DNA of 64,000 nucleotides, from positions 11,347,001 to 11,411,000 of the forward strand of contig CATNEN010000007.1 of the NCBI GenBank assembly GCA_950097015.1, in the 5' to 3' direction. This stretch comes from Macrostomum hystrix. Lineage: Eukaryota; Platyhelminthes; Macrostomidae. The notes beneath the pieces are model-generated. The model made no database searches, had not been told where the DNA came from, and saw only the letters and a program-made list of their open reading frames with translations. The position numbers and the translations under genes are program-made. Of this stretch, positions 13,901-25,900 are shown in pieces; the stretch's first letter is position 1; the number at the start of each line of letters is the position of its first letter.

Positions 13901-16900
13901 TGATGGACACGAACTGGTGCTCGCATGCATGCTTCTCGTGCTCAGCTAGAACATAAAACAGGTTATATTAATATGCGCCTACGTTGAAGTTGTACGTAAC
14001 TTATAAATATAATTTCTGCGGCGTAAGCTCACCAAGGAAGCGTCTCGGAGTTCGACTTCGGCTCATCAAAGCCGCATGTCGTCGTCTCTCAGCGGCAGTC
14101 CTGCTTGTGTAAGCTCGTGTCAGCCTGCTGATTCTGTTTCTTAGCATTCCGATTCGCCTGCTGGACCTTCTGGTGGCGCAATTCTCGCTTCTGGTGCATC
14201 TTCGTCGACCGCAAAGGCCTGCGTTTATGCAAAAAGTTTGCTTTTCAAGGCAATGCCAGATTTACGATTTGCGCGCTTACAGTGGTTAGGTTACTTCGTG
14301 CTGATTTAAGATCGTGGATTTGCTTCCTTTTATACTATTTTTAATAATACTATTTTCGACTTAGTCAGACTTTAGGACCTCAGAAAGGAATGCAAAAAAC
14401 CACAAGATTTCGAAAACCTCCTCGACAACAAAAGTACAAGGCCTCACCAATCGGCTTGGGTCCAACGCAGCGTGCGACAAGGCGTCTCGATCGTCCAACT
14501 CGCCTTGTGACGCATCGCTTGAACCGACCACAGCGAACTCGCTTGCATAGATCTGGATTGAGTTCATGTTGGCACTCTGATGCGTGCTGTAAGAGAACTA
14601 CTATGATAACGCACACGGCAAACGAGACTCACTTGCGAATGGCTTCTTCACACAAGCTGCCCTTCGCCTGACAATGCGAACGCGTCGTCCCCTGCGTCTG
14701 AATACTCGTCCGAAGTAGCGCACAATGCACCTTTGTCCGTTCTGACAACGCAGCTTGTCGCACGGGTCTGGAAGGTGAGAAGCAAACTGTTCAGTCAGCA
14801 GTGATGAAACTAACTCAATAAATGAATAAGCCTCGATACTCACTCTTCTTGCTGACGCATCGGGTTCTGAGCTTGCTGCCACGACGGGTCCTCACTCGGT
14901 ATTCCACACACTTGAAGCCTCTGCTGCACTTGCGAGACTTGCAGTCACCACTGGTTCTCTTGGTGCACTTTGGCACTCGTTGGTATCGAGTGAACCTTCT
15001 TGTGACTCTCTTTGTGACACGTCGACAGCGGCATCGGCGGATGAACTTGGACAGGTGAGACAGGTTCATGCGTCTCAGTCGGTCGCTGCCGAATGAGATG
15101 GCTTGACGGATGAAGCTGAGCACCTTTTTGATGCGATCACTGGTCGTGTTGATGACCTGACCGTTTCCTCTAGACAAGAATTGGTACTCCTTGTGATAGC
15201 TACTGCCACACAGACGACCCGTGACGAGGAAAATCACCTGTAGTGACTTTCTATTGATGATTTCTCGCACCTATGTTCGTGTGAGATTAGAAGCAATCAG
15301 TTATTGACCCGAAGTCGACACATACAGAGGTACCAGTGTTTGCTGATTGAGGCTCACCTGGCGTCTCCTGCTATGGTCCTTTGCGCTCGCATCTGTGAAC
15401 ACGTAGATGACGGATCCGGGCTTCACCCTTCTGGCTGCAGCTAGAATGCCGGCCATGCTCATCTCAGGACAGTCGCCACCTCCGCTGGCTCTCAGCTTGC
15501 TCACAGCAGCGTAAATTGAGGCGGCATTCGAGCTGACAGTGACTGGGCCAACCTGCAAAGTGTGTTAGAACTCCTCTTTAAATATTCAATGGCCAGTCTT
15601 TCGGATGACGACAGTGCATTTCGAGCTGACTGCTCGGTTGAAAATCTTCGAGCAATACCTTTGGATCGTTGAACGGCGAGATGACGAACTGGCGAATCGT
15701 GCGTCGGTTCGCTGCCACAATCTGCTTGATGCTCGATCGGATTCCATTGATCACTCTGCCCATGCTGCCTGTTGTGTCGACCACGAACGCCATGTCGACC
15801 TGACCGGCCTTGCTCAGTGTGGACGGCTTCACCAAGACGCTCCTGCACGGACACTTCTTGGACACTCGGGTCACAGTGCGTGTCACTGTTGTAAAACGGT
15901 AGCCAACGCGACACCGGTATCCGGACTTGCACTTCAGTCGGCTGCACAGGTCTACAGGTCGTAATATAAGGTGAATTTGTATGGTGGACAAGACATGTGG
16001 AGCAAACTAATGCTTGTGGCCTAACTAGCTTTTCTTTTGACGATTAATTGAGATGACAGACACAATCGCTTGCTTACTTCTGATTGGCTGACAGGAGACA
16101 GTTGGGACGAATCGGAAGGCAGCTCGCACCCGTCGTCTGACGCTGCGAACAACGCATCGCCTACCACGACCACACTTCACCTTGGCACAGAGACCTGGAA
16201 CGGTTGGAATGGTGCTTATTTGAATTTCATTATTTGAAGTTTTCATTTGCTTTGATAAAAGGTTTAATCCAAATTATGCTTTGCTCAAATGGTGTGTGTG
16301 TTTATTTTGAGCTGACAAGTTTTTGTGCAATTTCCTGTGGCTGTTTGACATTCGGTGAGTTCCCTATTGTTGATTTTGGATTAAAACCGTAAAAGTATAG
16401 CTTGAAATAGCTTAAAATGATGCTTTTAGTGTGTGGAATGTTTGATTGGGCCCCGTTTATAACAATTACATTTTCGTGTTCCTTTGCTTTCAGAAGTTAG
16501 ATTAATTTGTCGATTTCTGTGATTTTAGTATACTCGTTGTAATTCAAAATAGTGTTATGTGCGTGCATAATACTACAATTCGTCTTGCTTTTTCAAGGGA
16601 CTAAACCTTACCGTTAGCAAAGGTATAATAATAATCTTTGCTCTAAATTTTCTTTACAGCACCTAGGCACCCCTTTGCTTTGGTCAGCTGTCCAAGGAAA
16701 AAAAATCCAAGATATTCATCTAATATTACTCTTCCATGGTTATACTAAAGAAAAGTGGAAATATGTTTTTTTTAGATTTTAAACTTGGCAATGTGCTTTC
16801 TCCCGTCTTTTAAGAACAAAAGAGTCAAGTCGATGATTTCAAAGATTTTTTTCTTTTGAACTCACTTTTCGTTTCACTTGACTTGCGGACGCATCTCTTG

Positions 16901-19900
16901 GATCCGCGAAGAGCTCGTCTCAACCGCCTGATCAGCGAGGCGACTCTGCTTCGGTGGCGGCGACCAAGAGCGCTCAACCGTCTGCTGTGCACTCCTGCAA
17001 GTTGAGCCCTGCGTCTGGCGTAGCTGGACACTACTGACGAGTGCAACTGGCACCTGTACCTCACAGTCATGTACTTGAAAGTTCCCACACAAGGATCTCC
17101 GAACACGGAGTTCGAGCTGTGAACTCTGCACGATCGTCTGTTGCTGCACTTGGATGCGATCACTCCGTTGGCTCGTCCACTGTTGCACGAGTATGTTCTT
17201 CGAGGTCCGTATGCGCAGAATCGGTTCGAGGTTCTGCCGTAGAACCCGTTCAGCACCTGGATGACATATCTAGCTGGACAACTGATGGACACGAACTGGT
17301 GCTCGCATGCATGCTTCTCGTGCTCAGCTAGAACATAAAACAGGTTATATTAATATGCGCCTACGTTGAAGTTGTACGTAACTTATAAATATAATTTCTG
17401 CGGCGTAAGCTCACCAAGGAAGCGTCTCGGAGTTCGACTTCGGCTCATCAAAGCCGCATGTCGTCGTCTCTCAGCGGCAGTCCTGCTTGTGTAAGCTCGT
17501 GTCAGCCTGCTGATTCTGTTTCTTAGCATTCCGATTCGCCTGCTGGACCTTCTGGTGGCGCAATTCTCGCTTCTGGTGCATCTTCGTCGACCGCAAAGGC
17601 CTGCGTTTATGCAAAAAGTTTGCTTTTCAAGGCAATGCCAGATTTACGATTTGCGCGCTTACAGTGGTTAGGTTACTTCGTGCTGATTTACGAGCGTAAG
17701 ATCGTGGATTTGCTTCCTTTTATACTATTTTTAATAATACTATTTTCGACTTAGTCAGACTTTAGGACCTCAGAAAGGAATGCAAAAAACCACAAGATTT
17801 CGAAAACCTCCTCGACAACAAAAGTACAAGGCCTCACCAATCGGCTTGGGTCCAACGCAGCGTGCGACAAGGCGTCTCGATCGTCCAACTCGCCTTGTGA
17901 CGCATCGCTTGAACCGACCACAGCGAACTCGCTTGCATAGATCTGGATTGAGTTCATGTTGGCACTCTGATGCGTGCTGTAAGAGAACTACTATGATAAC
18001 GCACACGGCAAACGAGACTCACTTGCGAATGGCTTCTTCACACAAGCTGCCCTTCGCCTGACAATGCGAACGCGTCGTCCCCTGCGTCTGAATACTCGTC
18101 CGAAGTAGCGCACAATGCACCTTTGTCCGTTCTGACAACGCAGCTTGTCGCACGGGTCTGGAAGGTGAGAAGCAAACTGTTCAGTCAGCAGTGATGAAAC
18201 TAACTCAATAAATGAATAAGCCTCGATACTCACTCTTCTTGCTGACGCATCGGGTTCTGAGCTTGCTGCCACGACGGGTCCTCACTCGGTATTCCACACA
18301 CTTGAAGCCTCTGCTGCACTTGCGAGACTTGCAGTCACCACTGGTTCTCTTGGTGCACTTTGGCACTCGTTGGTATCGAGTGAACCTTCTTGTGACTCTC
18401 TTTGTGACACGTCGACAGCGGCATCGGCGGATGAACTTGGACAGGTGAGACAGGTTCATGCGTCTCAGTCGGTCGCTGCCGAATGAGATGGCTTGACGGA
18501 TGAAGCTGAGCACCTTTTTGATGCGATCACTGGTCGTGTTGATGACCTGACCGTTTCCTCTAGACAAGAATTGGTACTCCTTGTGATAGCTACTGCCACA
18601 CAGACGACCCGTGACGAGGAAAATCACCTGTAGTGACTTTCTATTGATGATTTCTCGCACCTATGTTCGTGTGAGATTAGAAGCAATCAGTTATTGACCC
18701 GAAGTCGACACATACAGAGGTACCAGTGTTTGCTGATTGAGGCTCACCTGGCGTCTCCTGCTATGGTCCTTTGCGCTCGCATCTGTGAACACGTAGATGA
18801 CGGATCCGGGCTTCACCCTTCTGGCTGCAGCTAGAATGCCGGCCATGCTCATCTCAGGACAGTCGCCACCTCCGCTGGCTCTCAGCTTGCTCACAGCAGC
18901 GTAAATTGAGGCGGCATTCGAGCTGACAGTGACTGGGCCAACCTGCAAAGTGTGTTAGAACTCCTCTTTAAATATTCAATGGCCAGTCTTTCGGATGACG
19001 ACAGTGCATTTCGAGCTGACTGCTCGGTTGAAAATCTTCGAGCAATACCTTTGGATCGTTGAACGGCGAGATGACGAACTGGCGGATCGTGCGTCGGTTC
19101 GCTGCCACAATCTGCTTGATGCTCGATCGGATTCCATTGATCACTCTGCCCATGCTGCCTGTTGTGTCGACCACGAACGCCATGTCGACCTGACCGGCCT
19201 TGCTCAGTGTGGACGGCTTCACCAAGACGCTCCTGCACGGACACTTCTTGGACACTCGGGTCACAGTGCGTGTCACTGTTGTAAAACGGTAGCCAACGCG
19301 ACACCGGTATCCGGACTTGCACTTCAGTCGGCTGCACAGGTCTACAGGTCGTAATATAAGGTGAATTTGTATGGTGGACAAGACATGTGGAGCAAACTAA
19401 TGCTTGTGGCCTAACTAGCTTTTCTTTTGACGATTAATTGAGATGACAGACACAATCTTTTGTAGACCAGGAATTCTTTAGATAGCGCAAAGGCCACGAA
19501 CTACGTACAAGGAGATTTGATATATTTATACTAACAAAATATGGCTGGGGGTGACAATGGCACGTGGAGAGCAGGGAGTAAGAACAGAGCACGTTGTGTC
19601 GCACGCGCAGGTGACACACGCGGCCCACGCACGCATAGGAAAATGGGCGTGCATTGAGCAACGATAAGTTAATAGAGTACATTCAAGTCCGGTTGAAAAT
19701 TCAAGTCACAACATCCCTCCACACCAAAGCTAAAAATAAATTGAATAACACCGCGAATAGTCAATCCACCGTACATTGGAGCTGATAGTCATTTAAGCAG
19801 AGTCACTAAATCACTGGTAGCCCAATCGGTCAGGTGGTCCGCACTTCCTGCTTGAGCGCCTCGGCAATCCCTCACCAGTGGCCTCATGGGTCTCGGAAAC

Positions 19901-22900
19901 ACCTGGCAGGACCACCGCCGCTTCTGCCTGGCCACCAGGTGGGGGCGAAGTTGGCAGCTGTGACTGGGGCTCTTCAGCAGTCAGGGTAGGCCCAGCCGGC
20001 TTGCGCACCTGGTCCACATGGCGATGGGCGTCCCGTCCATCTTCGAAACGGCAGGTGAAGGACGTAGCGCCAGAACTCGCCGTCACGGTCGCCGGCTTCC
20101 AGTGACCTTCGTTCGCGAAGTCGCGGGCAAGCACGGCGTCCCCGACCTCCACCCGACGGTCGCGGGCGTGGATGTCGTGGTGCTGCTTTTGCAACGCTTG
20201 CTGCTGAGAGACCCTGGCCGGCACATCTGGGCGGACTCGATCGAGAAGTGAGTGAAGCCGTCGTCCCATCAGCAGCTCACACGGGGCCACCCCAGTAGTG
20301 GCGTGCGGAGTCACCCGATATGTCAGGAGGAATCGGGACACCCGCTCTTCCAGCGTACCGCCTCGTTGTTTGGCCAGTGAGCGCTTCAGAGTTTGCACCG
20401 CCCGTTCCGCCTGGCCGTTGGACGCCGGATGATAGGGCGCCGTGCGCACGTGCTTGATGCCGTTCCGCTCCAGAAATGCCTCCATTTCCGCGCTGACTAG
20501 ATTTGGCCCATTGTCCGAGACGAGCACGTCGGGTAGGCCGTGTGTGGCGAAGCTCTGCCTCAGTCTCTCGATTGTCGCGGCCGAGGACGTTGACGGCATG
20601 ACGTGTACCTCCATCCACTTCGAGTGGGCGTCGACGATCACGAGCAGCATTCGTCCCTCCACTGGCCCAGCGTAGTCGATGTGGAGGCGCGACCACGGCC
20701 TGTCCGGCCACGCCCACGGTTGCAGTGGGAACGGCCGCGGGGACTTTGAAAGCTCCTGGCAGTCGGGACACGCGCTGACGAGCTGCTCAATGGCCTCGTC
20801 GAGTTTGGGCCACCAGAAAAAGCTGCGGGCGAGCGCCTTCATCCGGGAGGCGCCTTGATGACCCTGGTGAAGGCATTGGAGCAGAGCCGACCGGCCCGCC
20901 GCTGGCACCAGCACTCGGCAGCCCCACAACAGGCAGCCATCCTGGATGCTAAGTTCGTCGGCACGTGAGTGGTACGGCTGCAGCTCCGGGGGCGTCTGCG
21001 CTGGCCAGCAGCCGGACTCCGTGTAGCGCAGAATTCTGGACAGGTCCGGGTCGGTCCGAGTCCATGCCCGAATGTGGCCCGCTGTCACCGGCCCCTCATC
21101 TAACATGTCCATCGTGAGCACAATCTCTGCCGGTACAGGTGCATCCCGTGGTCTCTCAGGCAGGGGCAGGCGGCTTAGTGCATCGGCTCGGAGCAGGGAC
21201 TTGCCGGCTCGGTGGACCATATTGTACCGATAGCCGGCCAGGAGCAGAGCCCACCGCTGGATCCTGCCCGAAGCCATCGCAGGGATCGGCTTGGACTCGT
21301 GCAGGAGTCCCAGCAGCGGCTTGTGGTCGCTCACCAGCATGAATTCCCGGCCGTACAGATACGTGTGAAACTTCTTCACTCCGTAGACAACCGCGAGAGC
21401 CTCCTTCTCCAGCTGCGAATAATTGGCCTCAGCATCGTGCAGAGTACGCGAGGCGAACGCAATCGGCTTGTCGACTCCGTTGACCCGGTGGCAAATGACT
21501 GCGCCGATGCCGTATGGTGAAGCATCGCATTCCAACACCAGGGGCAGCTTGTCGTCGAAGTGAACCAGCACCGGCGCTCTGCTGATCAGCTCCTTGCACT
21601 TGTGGAATGCTGCGTCCTGGGATGCGCCCCAGTGCCACGGGCTATCGCGGTTCAGCAAGCGGTGCAGAGGTGCCAGCTCGGTCGACAGGTTGGGCAGGAA
21701 TTTGCCGTAATAGTTTACCAGGCCCAGGAAGCTGCGCAGCTGGGTCGGGTCTCGGGGGGCTGGTGCCTCCTGGACAGCCCGCACTTTGTCCTGCATTGGA
21801 TGCAGTCCCGTGGCGTCGATCTTGTGACCGAGGTAGCTGACACTCTCCTGCAGGAAATCGCATTTGCTCAGGCCGCACCGTAGGCCGCTCTGCTGTAGCC
21901 GTTGGAGCACCTGCTCGAGGTTCCGCAGGTGGTCACCATCATCTGTTCCGGTTACGAGCAAGTCGTCGATGAAGCACGCTACGTGCGGAACTCCTTGCAG
22001 CAGACAGTCCATCTGTCTCTGGAAGATGCCCACGGCAGGAGCAACTCCGAACGGAAGTCTAGTGTACCGCAGCAGACCTTTGGAGGTGTTAACGGTGCAG
22101 AGTTCTTGCGATGCTTCGTCAAGCGGCATCTGTAGGCATGCCTGGCATAGGTCGAGCTTTGTGAATCGTTTCCCGCCAGCCAGCTTGGTGAAAAGCTCGT
22201 CAATCCTCGGCACTGGGTATGTGTCCGGCTCCACGTCGAGATTAACAGTCTGTTTAAAGTCGGCACATATGCGAACGGAGCCATCCGTCTTTAGCACTGG
22301 GACGATCGGGGATGCATAGTCTGAACTACCGACAGGTTTCAGCACACCCTGTTCGATTTCCTTGTCGAGCTGCGCTTCAACTTTTTCCTTCAGTGCGAGC
22401 GGAACATTCCGAGCCTTGTAGAAACGAGGGCGGGCGCCAGGTTTGAGACGAAGCTGCACGGCTGGTCCCGTGTACCGACCGAGGTCCGGCTTGAAAACAA
22501 CGGCGTAGCGATCGAGCAGACTGCGTAGCTTTGGGTTGTCAGCTGCATGCCGCACCTGCTTGATTGTTCGCCAGTCTAAGGGCAGATCGACCAGCCAGTC
22601 CCGACCAATCAGGCTGGAGCCTGTGCCCTCCACCACGAGTAACGGCAGCACCTTGGAGGCCGACTCGGTCTCAACACGAACTCGAATTCTTCCGAGCACT
22701 GGCACGGACTCTCCCGAGTAGGTGCGTAGCAGCGTGTCGACGGACTCGAGCAGAGGCTGGCCACACAGCTCAGATTTGTAGGTCTCCGACGATATGAGGG
22801 AAACAGATGCTCCGGTGTCCACCTCCATTCGTACTGGGGTGCCGTCGATGATCACCACAGTCTCAATTGGGGGCACCTTGCCGTTTCTCTCGGCCATGAT

Positions 22901-25900
22901 GTGCAGCGAGAAGGTCTCCTCCGCCTCGAGCTCGTGTATCTTCTGTCCGTCGCGATGGCCGGAGGCGTGCTGGGTCTCTCGTCGTGACGTCGCGTGGTTT
23001 TCACGGCTGGCTGCCGCTGCTGACCTGCACGCGGCCGCGACATGCCCGATCTTTGAGCAGGCGAAGCACTTCTTGTCTGCGAACCGGCACTTCGCCGCTG
23101 AATGACGCTGCGACAGACACCGGTGGCACCGCTTAGTCGACGTTGCCTCTCCGGTTGATCCAGGGCTGTCCCGTCGCTCTTCTGGTGTCCATCGGCGAAC
23201 TGCGTGCACGGTGTCTGAGCCTTTGGTCACCAGCAAGTTTCCCTTCGCGGCCGACTCGTGCGCTTGTGCCATCGAGAGTGCAGACTCCAGGGTCAATTCT
23301 TTCTCAGCGAAGAGCCTCCGCTGGATGTTGTCGTTCTCAATGCCCAGGACCAGTCTGTCTCTGAGCATGCTGTTCAAACTGGCGCCGAAGTTGCAATGAC
23401 GTGCTAAATTTCGTCGCTCGGCGAGAAATTCGGCAATGGACTCGCCCGCCTGACGGCTTCTGCTGTAAAACCGGTATCGTCGAACGATCTCTGGCGGGGT
23501 TGGGTCAAAGTGTTCTTTCAGCTTGTCACAGATTACCACATAGTCAGTCTCAGAGGGCTTCGCAGGTGCCAGTAGGCTGGATACCAGTTGGTAAGTGTTC
23601 TTGCCACATGTGCTGAGCAGCACGGCTCGCTTCTTGTTCCCTGACTCGATGTCATTTGCGATCAGGAACTGTTCCAGTCTCTCCTGGTATTGCAGCCAAC
23701 TCTCAGTGCCCTCCTCAAAGGGTCCGATTGAGCCCAGAATGCTCATTCCTCGTCGCCACTTTTGTAGACCAGGAATTCTTTAGATAGCGCAAAGGCCACG
23801 AACTACGTACAAGGAGATTTGATATATTTATACTAACAAAATATGGCTGGGGGTGACAATGGCACGTGGAGAGCAGGGAGTAAGAACAGAGCACGTTGTG
23901 TCGCACGCGCAGGTGACACACGCGGCCCACGCACGCATAGGAAAATGGGCGTGCATTGAGCAACGATAAGTTAATAGAGTACATTCAAGTCCGGTTGAAA
24001 ATTCAAGTCACAACACAATCGCTTGCTTACTTCTGATTGGCTGACAGGAGACAGTTGGGACGAATCGGAAGGCAGCTCGCACCCGTCGTCTGACGCTGCG
24101 AACAACGCATCGCCTACCACGACCACACTTCACCTTGGCACAGAGACCTGGAACGGTTGGAATGGTGCTTATTTGAATTTCATTATTTGAAGTTTTCATT
24201 TGCTTTGATAAAAGGTTTAATCCAAATTATGCTTTGCTCAAATGGTGTGTGTGTTTATTTTGAGCTGACAAGTTTTTGTGCAATTTCCTGTGGCTGTTTG
24301 ACATTCGGTGAGTTCCCTATTGTTGATTTTGGATTAAAACCGTAAAAGTATAGCTTGAAATAGCTTAAAATGATGCTTTTAGTGTGTGGAATGTTTGATT
24401 GGGCCCCGTTTATAACAATTACATTTTCGTGTTCCTTTGCTTTCAGAAGTTAGATTAATTTGTCGATTTCTGTGATTTTAGTATACTCGTTGTAATTCAA
24501 AATAGTGTTATGTGCGTGCATAATACTACAATTCGTCTTGCTTTTTTCAAGGGACTAAACCTTACCGTTAGCAAAGGTATAATAATAATCTTTGCTCTAA
24601 ATTTTCTTTACAGCACCTAGGCACCCCTTTGCTTTGGTCAGCTGTCCAAGGAAAAAAAATCCAAGATATTCATCTAATATTACTCTTCCATGGTTATACT
24701 AAAGAAAAGTGGAAATATGTTTTTTTTAGATTTTAAACTTGGCAATGTGCTTTCTCCCGTCTTTTAAGAACAAAAGAGTCAAGTCGATGATTTCAAAGAT
24801 TTTTTTCTTTTGAACTCACTTTTCGTTTCACTTGACTTGCGGACGCATCTCTTGGATCCGCGAAGAGCTCGTCTCAACCGCCTGATCAGCGAGGCGACTC
24901 TGCTTCGGTGGCGGCGACCAAGAGCGCTCAACCGTCTGCTGTGCACTCCTGCAAGTTGAGCCCTGCGTCTGGCGTAGCTGGACACTACTGACGAGTGCAA
25001 CTGGCACCTGTACCTCACAGTCATGTACTTGAAAGTTCCCACACAAGGATCTCCGAACACGGAGTTCGAGCTGTGAACTCTGCACGATCGTCTGTTGTTG
25101 CACTTGGATGCGATCACTCCGTTGGCTCGTCCACTGTTGCACGAGTATGTTCTTCGAGGTCCGTATGCGCAGAATCGGTTCGAGGTTCTGCCGTAGAACC
25201 CGTTCAGCACCTGGATGACATATCTAGCTGGACAACTGATGGACACGAACTGGTGCTCGCATGCATGCTTCTCGTGCTCAGCTAGAACATAAAACAGGTT
25301 ATATTAATATGCGCCTACGTTGAAGTTGTACGTAACTTATAAATATAATTTCTGCGGCGTAAGCTCACCAAGGAAGCGTCTCGGAGTTCGACTTCGGCTC
25401 ATCAAAGCCGCATGTCGTCGTCTCTCAGCGGCAGTCCTGCTTGTGTAAGCTCGTGTCAGCCTGCTGATTCTGTTTCTTAGCATTCGGATTCGCCTGCTGG
25501 ACCTTCTGGTGGCGCAATTCTCGCTTCTGGTGCATCTTCGTCGACCGCAAAGGCCTGCGTTTATGCAAAAAGTTTGCTTTTCAAGGCAATGCCAGATTTA
25601 CGATTTGCGCGCTTACAGTGGTTAGGTTACTTCGTGCTGATTTAAGATCGTGGATTTGCTTCCTATTATACTATTTTTAATAATACTATTTTCGACTTAG
25701 TCAGACTTTAGGACCTCAGAAAGGAATGCAAAAAACCACAAGATTTCGAAAACCTCCTCGACAACAAAAGTACAAGGCCTCACCAATCGGCTTGGGTCCA
25801 ACGCAGCGTGCGACAAGGCGTCTCGATCGTCCAACACGCCTTGTGACGCATCGCTTGAACCGACCACAGCGAACTCGCTTGCATAGATCTGGATTGAGTT

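Larger units (their letters stand above)
19453..24020 (-). mobile_element. complete Ty3/gypsy LTR retrotransposon with 5-bp target-site duplication
   Basis: Element 19458-24015, flanked by CAATC at 19453-19457 and 24016-24020; the uninterrupted site is seen in cassette copies A and C. Its two 256-bp LTRs are identical as far as I can compare by eye, and the single gag-pol frame is intact, so the insertion is very recent. It has the same orientation as the host gene. The order protease, reverse transcriptase, RNase H, integrase identifies Ty3/gypsy; the single frame and paired zinc knuckles resemble the Mag-like group, which is a guess. Confidence 0.95.
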
